Source: Hordeum vulgare subsp. vulgare
Lineage: Eukaryota > Streptophyta > Magnoliopsida > Poales > Poaceae
Assembly (NCBI RefSeq): GCF_904849725.1
Contig: NC_058523.1
Coordinates: 166,514,689-166,578,688, forward strand
Length of the DNA stretch: 64,000 bases
Direction: 5' to 3'
The notes beneath the pieces were generated by a model, which worked only from the letters and a program-made list of their open reading frames with translations, was not told the origin of the DNA and did not search any database. Positions 12,903 through 25,400 of this stretch are shown one piece after another (the first letter of the stretch is position 1; each line of letters opens with the position of its first letter). The position numbers and the translations under genes are program-made.

Positions 12903-14691
12903 TGTTGGAAATATGCCCTTGAGGGAATAATAAATTATTTATTATCATATTTCCTTGTTCATGATAATTTTTTAGTACCCATGCTTTGATCGTATTGATT
13001 GGAAACTCGAATACATGTGTGGATACATAGACAACATCGTGTCCCTAGTGAGCCTCTACTAGACTAGCTCGTTGATCAAAGATGGCTAAGGTTTCCTTGC
13101 CATAGCCATGATTTGTCATTTGATAACAGCATCACATCATTAGGAGAATGATGTGATGGACAAGACCCAAACCTTAAGCATAGCGTTTGATCGTATCCAT
13201 TTTACTGCTATTGCTTTTTGCATGTCAATGTATCTATTCCTATGACCATGAGATCAATCAAATCACTAACACCGGAGGAATGCCTTGTGTGTATCAAACA
13301 TCACAATGTAACCGGGTGACTATAAAGATGCTCTAACGGTATCTCGAAGGGTGTCTGTGGAGTTGACATGGATCAATACTGGGATTTGTCACTCCGTGTG
13401 ATAGAGAGGTATCTCAGGGCCCACTCTGTAATACAACACCACAAAAAGCTTGCAAGAAATGTGACTAAGGAGTTAGTCATGTGATCTTATATTATGGAAC
13501 GCGTAAAGAGACTTGCGAGTAACGAGATTGAACTAGGCATGTAGATATACCGACGATCGAAACTCATGCAAGTAACATACTGATGGACAAAGGGAACAAC
13601 GTACGAGATTAGCTTAATCCTTGACATCGTTGGTTAGGCCGACAAAGATCTTAGTAGAATGTGTGGGAACCAATGTGGGCATCCAGGTAATGCTATTGAT
13701 TATTGGCCATAGAGGTGTCTCGGTCATGTCTCCATAGTTCTCGAACCTGCATGGTCTACACACTTACGTTCGGTGACGATATATATATAGTTGAGTTATT
13801 GTGTTGGTGAACGAAGGTTATTTGGAGTCTCGGATGAGATCTCGGACGTCACGACGAGCTCCGACATGGTTTAGAGGTAAAAATTTATATATAGGAAAGT
13901 GGTATTCGGGTTCCAGAAAAGTTTCAGGGTTTTCCGATATTGTACCGGGAGTGCCGAAAGGGTTCCGGGGGTCCGCCAAGAGGGGCCCACCCACCCAGGG
14001 GGGCACATGGTCCTAAGAGGTGTCGCAACAGCCCCTGGTGGGCTGGGAAGCCCGCCCCAAAGAGGCCCATGCGCCCAAGTGGTTGGTGGGGAGGTGCCTT
14101 GAGGAGGAGGGACTCCTCCCCTTGGGCGCCCACCTCCCTTGTTGGAGGTGGACTCCTCCCCACTTGGTCGCTCAGCCCTCCTTGGAGGAGGGGCCAAGGC
14201 TGCACCCTACCTACCCCCTGATCGTATATATATATAGAGGGAGAGAGAAGGCAGAACCACCCCAAGGCATAGGTGCAGCACTACCTCTCTCCCTAGATCG
14301 ATTTCTCCTCCAAAACGCGTATGCGACAGTGCTTGGTGAAGCCGTGCTCAGATCGCACCACCACCACCACCACCACACCGTTGTGCTACTGAAGAACTCA
14401 TATACTACTTCACCCACGCCCATTGGATCGAGGTGGTGAAGGCATCATCGGGCTGTACGTGTGTTGAACGTGGAGGTGTTGTCCGTTCGGCACTTGATCG
14501 GGGCGTTCGCGAGATGGATCGTGATTGGCCAATGGATACATTCGAATACATCAACCGCATTTCTCAGTGCTTTTTCTTAGTGATCTACAAGGGTATGTAG
14601 GTGCACTCGCCCTCTCGTAGATGTTAATGTCCATAGATTGATCTTGGTGAGCGTAGGAATTTTTTTGTTTTGCATGCGACGTTCCCCAACA
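12903..14691 (+). repeat. 3' LTR of Angela
   Basis: It runs from TGTTGGAAATATGCCC to GCGACGTTCCCCAACA, 1,789 bp, preceded by the polypurine tract AAGTGGGAGAC. It contains the TATA run at 14225-14236 and a short CCA-repeat at about 14357-14378. Confidence 0.85.
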
Positions 14692-15695
14692 ATCGAAGCC
14701 ATCGTCATCACCAACAACCCTCTCATCTTGAGAAGTCAAGTCTTCATCAACATCTTCAACAGCACCATCTCCTCTCAAAACCCTACTTTATCTCTTGTGC
14801 TCAATCTTGTACCGGAAGCTCAGATTGGTACCTAGGGGGTGACTAGTAGTGTTGATTACATCTTGTAGTTGATGCTTTGTGGTTTATTTGGTGGAAGATC
14901 ATATCTTCAGATCCAATATGCTATTTAATACCCCTGTGATCATGAGCTTGTTTATCACTTGTGAGTAGTTACTTTTGTTCTTGAGGCAACAGGAGAAGTC
15001 ATGTTGCAAGTAGTGATGTGAAGTTGTTATTCGTTCGATATTTTAATGGTATGAATGTTGTGATTCCCTTAGTGGTGTTATGTGAATATCGACTACATGA
15101 CACTTCACCATCTTTGGTCCTAAGGGAATGCATTGTGGAGTAGTTATTAGATGATGCATTGCGAGAGTGACACGAACTTAAACCCTAGTTTATGCGCTAT
15201 TCCGTAAGGGGCTGATCTGGATCCCTATGTCTAATGCTATGGTTAGAATTTATTCTTAATACTTTTCTCGTAGTTGTGGATGCTTGTGGGACGGTTAATC
15301 ATAAGTAGGAGGCTTCTTTAAGTAATAAATGCACCCAAACACCGGTCGTTCCACATATCAAATTACCAAAGTACTCAACACAAATTAACCCGACATGACA
15401 AAAGTGACTAGATGAAATTTCCGTGTGCCCTCAAGAATGCTTTGCCTATTATAAGAGACCATTCCAGCCTGTCCTTTGCCACAAAAGGATTGGGCTACCT
15501 TGCTGCACTTATTATTACTATTGCTACTCGTTACTTGCTATGGTTATCTTGCTATCAAACAACTTGTTACCGCTATTTTAGTGCTTGGAGAAATTACCTT
15601 GCTGTCGCTTGCCATTTCCTTCTGCTCCTCGTTGGGTTCGACACTCTTATTTATCGAAAGGACTATGATTGATCCCCTATACTTGTGGGTCATGA

Positions 15696-15993
15696 GTAAG
15701 CCATACCTGCTTTGCTGCATTTTCGGTGACATCAGGTTTGCCCATCTTACGCAAATCTCGCATTCTTCACACGCATTTGGGGACTTGTCGCGGAGTGCTT
15801 CAGACGCCGGCTCCCACTACACCGCCCATCCTGCGGATTCCATGGGGAGGGCCTTCCGGGCTCAATTCCACGCGTGTGATCACCCACCTCTTCTAAATAA
15901 TCATATGAAGCAACTGGTAGAGTTGTTCCGCACGGTGCAACTGGTGATGGAAGACCTTTGCGTCAACCTCTGGCCCACCAAGCCAATGTCGAA
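15696..15993 (+). pseudogene. Element F antisense gene, late exon
   Basis: After the GTAAG target duplicate the original intron continues for a short distance to the acceptor GACATCAG. An open segment follows with HMKQLVELFRTVQLVMEDLC and NLWPTKPMSN, resembling the C-terminal region of antisense genes in Fatima-like elements. It stays open until S1 interrupts it at 15994. The C-terminal end resumes at 27429. Confidence 0.5.
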
Positions 15994-17533
15994 TGCTACT
16001 TCTTGAGCTTGAGTTGGTTTTCCCTTGAAGAGGAAAGGTTGATCCAACAAAGTAGATAAGTATTTCCCTCAGTTTTTTGAGAACCAAGGTATCAATCTAG
16101 TAGGAGGAACAAGCAAGGCCCCAATCTTAGCACCCACACAAACAATCAAACACTTGCACCCAACGCTAAAAAGGGGTTGTCAATCCCTTCAAAGTTATTT
16201 GCAAGGATGAGATTTGATAGAAATAGAAAAATATTGCTAGAACTAAAAGTAAAACAAAAATAAATAAATAGCAGCAAAAGTTTTTGGTATTTTTGGTTTA
16301 TAGATATGAAAGTATAATATGGAAAATAGACCCGGGGGCCATAGGTTTCACTAGAGGCTTCTCTCATGAAGGAAAATAATACGGTGGGTGAACAAATTAG
16401 TGTCGAGCAATTAATAGAAAAGCGAATAATTATGAAGGTATCCAAGTTAATGATTATGCATATAGGCATCACGTCCGTGTCAAGTAGACCGAAACGATTC
16501 TGCATCTACTACTATTACTCCACACATTGACCGACTCCTGCCTGCATCTAGAGTATTAAGTTCATGAAGAACAGAGTAACGGGTTAGGTAAGATGACATG
16601 ATGTAGAGGGATAAACTCAAGCAATATGATAAAAACCCCATCTTTTTATCCTCAATGGCAACAATGCAATACGTGCCTCGCTACCCCTACTTTGTCACTG
16701 GGTGAGGACACCGCAAGAATTACCAATTAGTTGGCCAAACCAAACCAATAACTCGAAGAGACTTACTAAGATATGGAATCATGCGTATAAGAATTCAGAG
16801 AATATTTAAATAATATTCATAGATAATCTGAACATAAACCCACAATTCATCGGATCTCGACAAAGACACCGCAAAAGAGTATTACATCGGATAGATCTCC
16901 ATGAAGATCATGAAGAACATGGTATTGAAGAACAAAGATAGAGAAGACGCCATCTAGCTACTAGCTATGGACCCGTAGGTCTGTGGTCAACTACTCACGC
17001 ATCATCGGAGGGGCAATGCAGTTGATGTAGATGCCATCCGTGATCGATTCCGTCTCCGGCAGATTACCGGAAAAAGCACCTAGATTGGATCACACAGGAA
17101 GAGAGGCTCCTCGCAGCAGAAAAGTATTTTTTAGTCTCGTTCTAGTAATGGGGGAATATTTTGGAATTTATAGCCCAAGGATTAGGGTTAGGAGAGTTGC
17201 ACGGGGCCCACAAGCCAGGGCGCCCCCCTATGGCGCGCCATGCAGGCTTGTCATCTCCCGGCAGGTCTCCTGCCCCCTTCTCCAAGTCTGGCACGTTTCT
17301 TCTGGTCCAAGAAAAATCATTCCGGAGATTTTATTCCGTTTGGACTCCGTTTAATATTCCTCATATGCAATACTCAAAAACATGAAAAAACATAAACTCG
17401 CACTAGGCTCTACATTAATAGGTTAGTCCCAAAAATAATATAAAATAGCATATTAATGCATATTAAACATCCAAAACAGATAATACAATAGCATGGAACA
17501 ATAAAAAATTATAGATATGTTGGAGACGTATCA
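15994..17533 (-). repeat. 3' LTR of S1
   Basis: It runs TGCTACTTCTTGAGC to GGAGACGTATCA on the plus strand, 1,540 bp. It matches the interrupted 5' LTR at 22478-27428 and, inverted, the S1b LTRs at 36494 and 41045. The polypurine tract (minus AAGCTTGGGGATGC, 17548-17535) adjoins it. Confidence 0.85.
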
Positions 17534-20300
17534 AGCATCCCCAAGCTTAATTCATACCCGTCCTCGAGTAGGTAAATGATAAAAATAGAATTTTTGATGT
17601 GGAATGCTACCTAACATATTTATCCATGTAATATTCTTTTTTGTGGCATGAATATTCAGATCCATAAGATTCAAAAAAAGTCTAATATTGACATAAAAAC
17701 AATAATACTTCAAGCATACTAAAAAGGCAATTACGTCCTTTCGAAATAACATGGCCTTAGAAAGTTATCCCAACAAAATCATATGGTCTGGCTATGCTCC
17801 ATCTTGACCACACAAAGTATCTAAATCATGCACAACCTCGATGAAAGTCAAGCAATTGTTTCATAGTTTTTATGTTCTCAAACCTTTTCAACTCTCACGC
17901 AATACATGAGCGTGAGCCATGGATATAACACTATAGGTGAAAATAGAATATGGTGGAGGTTGCAAAAAGAAAGAGGAGAAGATAATCTCACATCAACTAG
18001 GCGTATTAATGGTCTATGGAGATGCGCATCAATAGATATCAATGTGAGTGAGTAGGGATTGCCATGCAATAAATGCACTAGAGCTATAAGTGTATGAAAT
18101 CTCAAAAAGAAAACTAAGTGGTTGTGCAAAATATGAAACTCCACTAGTTATATGAAAGTGATAAAATAGGAGACCCTCTATGAAGCACATGGTTCTACTT
18201 TGAAGCACATGTGTGGAAAAATATAGTACCTTTGTCCCTTCTCTCTTTCTCTTATTTTTGTTTGGTGGGCATCTTTGGCCTCTCTTTTTTATGGGCTTCG
18301 CTGGCCTCTTTTATTCTTTGTAAAGTCCGGAGACTCATCCCAACTTGTGAGGGAATCATAGCTTCCATCATCCTTTTCTCACACGGGACAATGCTCTAAT
18401 AATGCAAATCATCACACTTTTGTTTACTTGCAACTCAAAGATTACAACTCGATATCTAGAACAAAATGTGACTCTATAAGCAATATGTAAGTGATGGTGC
18501 GTGTCATAAAAAACGGGACGGTGGTGTTGCATGGTAATATATATCGGGATGGCTATGAAAATGCCATAATAGGTAGGTAGGGTGGCTGTTTTGAGGAAAG
18601 TATATAGTGGCTATTTTGAGGAAGGTGGGTTTAATGTATCGGCAAAAGTTGCGCGGTACTAGAGAGGCTAGCAAAGGTGGAAGGGTGAGAGTGCGTATAA
18701 TCCATTAACTCAACATTAGTCACAAAGAACTCACATACTTATTGCAAAAGCCTATTAGTTATCGAAGCAAAGTATTAGACGCATGCTCCTAGGGTAAGGG
18801 TTGGTAGGAGTTAACCATCGCGCAATCCCGACCTCCACACAAAGGTTGACAATCATTAAACAAATCATGCTCCGACTTCATTACATAACGGTTCACCATA
18901 CGTGCATGCTACGAGGATTACAAGCTTTAACACAAGTATTTCTTCTAATTTACAATTTCTTGCTAGCATGACTCTCATATTACCATCTTCATATCTCAAA
19001 ACTATACGCAAGGAATCAAAACTTCTCATCATATTCAATGCACTTAATATGAAAGTTTTTATTATATCCCTCTTGGATGCCCATTATATTAGGACTAAAT
19101 TCATAACCTAAACTAATTACCATGCTGTTTAAATACTCTCAAATTAATATAAGTGAGGTATGAGAGTTGAATAATTTCTATAAAATAAAACACCGCCGTT
19201 CTCTAAAAGATATAAGTGAAGCACTAGAGCAACATTGCCTAGCTCAAAAGATAAAAGTGAATCACAAAGAGTATTCTAATAAATTCACGATTGAGCGTGT
19301 CTCTCTAAAAATATGTGTGCATAAAGGGTGATTGTGGCAAATTAAAAAGTAAAGACTCATATACATGACGCTCCAAGCAAAACACATATCATGTGGTGAA
19401 TAAAAATATAGCCTCAAGTAAACTTACCGATGGATTGAAGATAAAAGAGGGGATGCCTTCTGGGTCATCCCCAAGCTTAGGCTCTTTGGTATCCTTCAAT
19501 ACATCTTGGTGTGCCTTGGGCATCCCCAAGCTTAGGCTCTTGCCACTCCTTATTCCATAGTCCATCAAATCTTTACCCAAAACTTGAAAACTTCACAACA
19601 CAAAACTCAACAAAAGACTCATGAGATCCGTTAGTATAAGAAAAATAAATCACCACTTTAGGTATTATGGTGAACTTATTCTTTATTTATATTGGTGTAA
19701 TATTTACTGTATTCCAACTTCTCCATGGTTCATACTCCACGATACAACCCATAGATACATCAAAATAAGCAAACAACACAAAGAAGATACAATGTGTCAA
19801 AAAGAGAACAGTTTGTAGCAATCAATAAACTTTGAACACTTGTGTAACTCCAAAATTTCTGAAAATAGATAAATCAGGGGAAATTGTATTTAATCTTGTG
19901 TAAAAAATTCATATCAAAATCATGTTCGAGTGAATTTACAAAATTCCTGGACAGAGTGAAAGTTTTTGTTTCTGAGCAAAATCAACTTGCAAACACCGTA
20001 GACCATCCCAAAGGTCTTACTTGGCTCAAGAACTAATTAAAACAAGAAAACACAATTACTATAGAGGTAATAATGTGTGTGGTACTCAAAAATAGAAGAA
20101 AAAAAAATATAAAAAAATTGGGTTGCCTCCCAACAAGCTCTATTGTTTAACGCCCCTAGCTAGACATAATGCAATAGATCTAGGTATTGTCATATTTGGT
20201 ATGCAATCCATAAGTATCTCTCATAATAGATTGATAAGTAAATTTATTTTATTTCTAGGAAAGTGCTCCATGCCTTTCCTTAATGGAAATTGGAATCTAA
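17534..20300 (-). other. S1 noncoding 3' region
   Basis: About 2.7 kb lie between the protease end and the 3' LTR with no credible coding frame and no pol domains. It aligns with 38400-41044 of S1b in opposite orientation; for example GTTGCCTCCCAACAAG at 20123 corresponds to CTTGTTGGGAGGCAAC at 38424. Two extra copies of the polypurine-tract sequence lie inside (19465-19478 and 19520-19533). Confidence 0.7.
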
Positions 20301-22241
20301 TATTTCCTTTTTCATGTCAATAATTGCACCAATCGTTCTAAGGAAAGGTCTACCAAGAATGATAGGACATGTAGGATTGTAATCTATATCAAGAACAATG
20401 AATTTACACGCACACAATTCCTATTTGTAATAATAAGAACATCATTAATCCTTCCCATAGGTTTCTTAATTGTAGAATCCGCTAGATGCAAATTTAAAGA
20501 GCAATCATCAAATTCACGGAATCCCAGCACATCACATAAAGTTTTTGGAATCGTGGAAACACTAGCATCCAAATCACACAAAGCATGGAACTCATAATCT
20601 TTCATTTTAATCTTAATAGTAGGTTCCCACTGATCATAAAGCTTCCTAGGTATAGAAACTTCCAACTCAAGTTTTCTTCAAAAGATTTCATCATAGCATC
20701 CACAATATGTTTAGTAAAAGCTTTATTTTGATTATAAGAATGCGAAGAATTCAACATGGATTGCAACTAGTAAACAAAATCAATCAAAGAACAACTATCA
20801 TAATTAAAGTCCTTGAAATCCAAAATAGTGGGTTCATTGCTATTTAAACTTTGGACCTCTTCAATCGCACCTTTATCAATCGTAGCATTAAGATCCATAA
20901 ACTCCGAATCATTAGGACGCCTTTTAACTGAAGTTGACTCATCTCCAGTCCCATATTTTTCAAGATTTATATTAGAAAAGAAAGATTCAATAGGAGTCAC
21001 ATCAATCACTTTAAGATCTTCATCATTATTATCACGAGAAAACACCTTTTCAAGCCATTCATGCTTAGCACGTATTCTAGCAGTTCTTTCCTTACACTCA
21101 TCAATGAAAATTCTCATAGATTTTAAAGACTCATTAATATCATGCTAATGTGGAATAGATCTAATTTACAAAGAATCAATCTCAAGAGAAATTCTATCAA
21201 TGTTCCTAGCCAAATCATCAATGTTGAGCAATTTTTCTTCAATCATAGCATTGAAACCTTTTTGAGAGCAAATGAATTATTTAATATTATTATCAAGATC
21301 AGAGGCCATCTTATTATAATTTCCATAAGAATTGTTATAGGAATTACCATAATTGTTAGAGTAATTACTAGGAAACAACCTACGATTAAAATTACATCTA
21401 TACGCGTTATTGCCAAAATTGTTCCTACCAACAAAATTCATTTCCATAGATTCATTATTATTTCCAATCAAAGAACACAAAGGCATATCATTGGGATCAA
21501 TAGGAGCACTCTTACTAGAAAACAATTTCATCAATTCGTCCATCTTTTCACTTAAAGTATTTATTTCTTCAATAGCGTGCACTTTTTTACTAGTAGGAGA
21601 TCTTGCGGTATGCCATTGAGAGTAATTTTCCATAATATTATCTAGGAGTTTAGTAGCTTCTCCTAATGTGATTTCCAAAAAAGTACCACCCACGTCGGAA
21701 TCTAAAAGATTTCTAGAAGGAAAATTCAATCCCGCTGTATAATCATCCATAAACTCAAACCATGCGCGGGGCAATTCCTAATAATTAGTTTCATCCTCTC
21801 ACAAGATTGTGCAACATGCTCATTATCAAGTTGCTTAAAATTCATTATATCGGTCCTAAGGGAGATAATCTTAGCAGGTGGAAAGTACTTGGAATCAAAA
21901 GCATCTTTACACTTATTCCATGAATCAATACTATTTTTGGGTAAAGATGAAAACCAAGTTTTAGCATGATCTCGTACTGAGAAAGGAAATAGCTTCAATT
22001 TAACAATTTCATTATCCACATATTTCTTCTTTTGCATATCACATAACTCAACGAGAGTATTTAGATGGGATGCGGCATCTTCACTAGGAAGGCCAGAAAA
22101 TTGTTCTTTCATAACAAGATTGAACAAAGCGGCATTAATTTCATAAGATTCTGCACTAGTGGCGGGACCAATCGGAGTACTAATAAAATCACTATTATTA
22201 GTAGTGGAAAAATCACATAACTTGGTATTCTTTTGAGTCAT
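20300..22241 (-). pseudogene. S1 gag-protease (Athila-type), frameshifted
   Basis: The start is the ATG at 22241 (MTQKNTKLCDF). Residues 30-170 hold the retrotransposon gag domain (KTWFSSLPKNSIDSWNKCKD). A frameshift near 21770 leads into an Asn-rich C-terminal gag part. Stops around 21270 and 21120 precede a linker (20767-21117). A second shift leads to the protease (about 20400-20665), with IPRKLYDQWEP and the active-site region CDLDASVSTIP, where family members usually have CDLGASVS. The sequence beyond resembles the post-protease segment and then coding ends. No RT follows, so the element would need pol supplied in trans. Confidence 0.8.
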
Positions 22242-22448
22242 TGTGACAAAGCAAGCAATCTAGCACACAAACAATCAAACGAAAAGACGAATGGAAGAAG
22301 GGCGAATAAAAGGCAAATCTTTTTGGTATTTTCAAAAAATCATTTTAGTAGTGGAGGAGAGGAAAACGAGAGGCAAAAGGCAAATAAAGTAAATGCAAGA
22401 GATGAGTTTGTGATGGGTACTTGGTAGGCTTGATCTTGCTCTGTATCC

Positions 22449-22466
22449 TCCCCGGCAACGGCGCCA
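22449..22466 (-). other. Primer binding site of S1 (tRNA-Asp)
   Basis: The plus strand reads TCCCCGGCAACGGCGCCA, identical to a plant tRNA-Asp 3' end including CCA, so the minus-strand PBS is a perfect 18-mer. It lies 11 bp inside the 5' LTR. Confidence 0.85.
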
Positions 22467-22477
22467 GAAATCCTTCT

Positions 22478-25400
22478 TGCTACTTCTTGAGCTTGCGTTG
22501 GTTTTCCCTTGAAGAGAAAGGATGATGCAACAAAGTAGATAAGTATTTCCCTCAGTTTGTTGAGAACCAAGTTATCAATCTAGTAGGAGGAACAAGCATG
22601 TAGCGACCCGACTCAAGACGAGTCAAGCCTCTATGTTTCTGTGCCATCCCTGGATCAGTATGCTGGCACACACAGTACATCAATGTATATATCAAAGTGC
22701 AATCACATGTAAAATAGCGTAAAACTGATATATACCTTAATTATCTCAGCGGAAGCGGTCAAGGGAGTGGAGTCCCAATAAACACCAACGGCAAGTTGAG
22801 TGTAGACCGTAACCCTGAATCGTACTCTTACTCGTCGAAGAAAGATATCTGCAACATAAGACGTTGCAGCCGTGTAGGTCAGCATATTGAATATGTCGGC
22901 AAGTCACATAAGAGAGGGGTGAAAAGTAATCATCTATACTATATGCATATATGGCAGGTGGTGTTGTAAGTTTTAGCGTAAAGCAAATTTTCTCCTACAA
23001 CAAGACGGGGCTAAAAGCAAAATGTTACTACATTGTTGGTTGTTAACGAGATGGTTGCGCCAACCAGTTCTCGTACCCGAGTTGTCAATAATTACCCTCA
23101 TCAAATATATATAATGGTGTTGAGAAATCCAGATAACTTCAGTTCCTTTGGCTCAAGTTGTCCATGACCGTGGTCACGGCTAATCGATTAGGTTTGAGTA
23201 CTCTGCAGAGTTTTGCACACGTTCCCCACAAGATTTGATCGCGTCCGAGTATGTCCTCGCACTTCGATTTGAAGACCGGATGATCAAAACATGGTCTTTC
23301 AACGGGTCCCTCTGAATCCCTGTCGGTGCCCATCCATTCCTACCGTTCTTCTACATCTGCTAGCACCGCCTGTCCAGAGTCGCCGCATTGTCCAACCAAG
23401 CCAGAGCCCATAATGACTTGTGGCTGTGCAGGTAAGCCTTGGGTCTTGAAAATATCCGTCCGTCTCTTTGAGCCTGGGTGAAGCTTTCCGCAGGATGTCA
23501 TGGCCTCTCCAGCATCCCGGGTCATCCACTGGGTTCTCCAGGGAGCCGATCAACCGTCCTTCACCCAGAGTTGCATTTGCGTCCGAGGTCTTGAAAATCT
23601 TGTCTTAACCGGTCTTAATTATTTAATCAACCTCGCATCACTCGTGGTATGCACTCAACCGAAATCCCGTCTACTCAAGCATAGCAATATGAAAATTGTC
23701 ATCCCGGGGCCAAGTATCGGGGTTGTTGGGTGCCTACCACATGATACTACAACCTATACTAAAATTTCCAAGTACCTAAACAACATGCAATTTGGGCATA
23801 CGATGGTAGAACTACGATGCATAAAACATAGGTGATAGTATGATCAAAGTGACTTGCCTGGTGATGTTGACGAAGAAGAATTTCTCGAGAAAATAACTTC
23901 ATAGACTACTCGTCACTCTCCGATGAAATCTATATAGCAAACATATCATTCACATAAGCACTCATACTAGCAATCATTCTAGCAATCAAAACAAAAGAGA
24001 GAGCGAATAGGAAACCGAAAGAAACTTCAAATAAGACTAGGGAGTCTTCTACTACGTCAAACACTAAATAGTTTTTGTCTAACAGAAAATAATAACAAGG
24101 AACTAAGATATAAGTTTAACTAAGATAAAATAAAGTACTTTTCACAAAACTATCTGAAAGTATTCCCAAACGGGATTTGAAACAATGCGGAAACCAATTG
24201 CAAGTTACTAAGGAACTAGAATTGATTTCATGAAAACAAATAAAACTAAAATAAATACTTGTTGCAAAACTACTGTTTATCTAACAGAAACAAAACATAA
24301 GAATCTTTCTGAAATAATAAATAAAATATTTTAAAACAAAGATAGAAAAGGAATTAGCCAAAATCCTAAAAGAGGTGAAACAGAAATTGTTTCACAAGAA
24401 ACAGTAAGTTAAAATACTCAAACAAATCTGAAATGTTTACCACTGATACATAAGGTCACTAGTGATCAGTACCAAAAGGAATCAAATTAAAAGCTATTTT
24501 TAAACTCCTGGAATAGGCAAAACAAGGTTTAAACTAAATCTGATCTAACTTATATTTGCAAATTTCAAACATAGACAAATTATATGTTTTTACAAACTAC
24601 AGGAAATTTGCGGGCTACTCGAAAAAGAATCAATGTCATTGGACTTCGGGATAAAAAGTTGTGGCCAAAACAAAACAGAAACTTTCTGTTTTTGCAATTT
24701 TAGACAGAAAAACTGGAGCTAACTAGTATCTAACAGAGGGGTACACGTGGCATGTTGCTATAGGCTGCGGGTGCTGTTTGTTGCAAACTTAGGAGCAAAC
24801 GGCCAAGGCTAAGCAAAACTAGTTTGCTAAATGATAAGTGAATTAAAAACCGCCGGTTTTCTAATCTAAACCGAAGAGGTATTCTAAGGATCTAATCTAC
24901 ACCATCTAAATAGGATCTAAGGGCTAAAACAAAAAAAAACAAGAAAAAAAAAGAGGAAGAAGGCCTTACCGTGGCTGGGGAGTTGCCCTCGTGGCTGATG
25001 GTGGCCGAGGTGCTGGTCGCCGGTGGGGAAGGGGGTGGTGGCCGGCGAGAGGAGTGGTGGAGGGGGGCGAAGGTGGGGCTCCAGGGAGGGGGTGGTGGCG
25101 AGGTGGAGGGAGGGGTCTGCACGTGGGGTGGCGAGGGTGGGAAAAGGTGCTGGTGGCGAGGTGGAGGTGGAACTGCTGGTGTGCTGCGGCTCGCTGGGGA
25201 ATGGGGCAGCAGGGGCCGAAGGTGGGGGTGGAGGGGTGGTGGAGGAGGGGGCCGAGGTGGGGAGGTGGTGGCCGAAGTGGTGGAGGTGGAGGAGGTGCAG
25301 GGATGGCCGAAGGGTGAAGTTCTCAGGCGAGGTGGAGGAGTTTCTCTGGTGCCGACGGGGTGGTGGTGGCGCGCGAGCTAGAGGCGAGGAGAGGGGGTTC

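Larger units (their letters stand above)
7061..14691 (+). mobile_element. Angela/BARE-type Copia retrotransposon, degraded
   Basis: The element has LTRs at 7061-8645 and 12903-14691, a Copia-order gag-pol between them, and a polypurine tract AAGTGGGAGAC just before the 3' LTR. Target duplication is ATCAA (7056-7060) against ATCGA (14692-14696), one substitution. The end of the 5' LTR and the PBS are deleted: 5' leader sequence follows the LTR directly near 8650. The two LTRs differ at many positions and the reading frame is full of stops, so the insertion is old. It lies inside solo LTR S. Confidence 0.88.
6546..15695 (+). mobile_element. Solo LTR S (Sabrina-type), interrupted by Angela
   Basis: It starts TGATACGTACATTTTGC and ends CTTGTGGGTCATGA (normally ...TCATCA). 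A perfect 5-bp target duplication GTAAG lies at 6541-6545 and 15696-15700. Once the nested Angela element is removed, about 1.5 kb remains, the size of one LTR, with no internal region: a solo LTR left by LTR-LTR recombination. It is the inverted equivalent of the LTRs at 30956-32471 and 61490-62991. The Sabrina name is from memory and uncertain; membership of the same family as S2 is seen directly. Confidence 0.75.

Noticed and set aside
23139..23553. Minus-strand frames in solo LTR X1 as a gene
   Set aside because: No known motif, the frames overlap each other, and the sequence is LTR; the short form X2 does not keep them.
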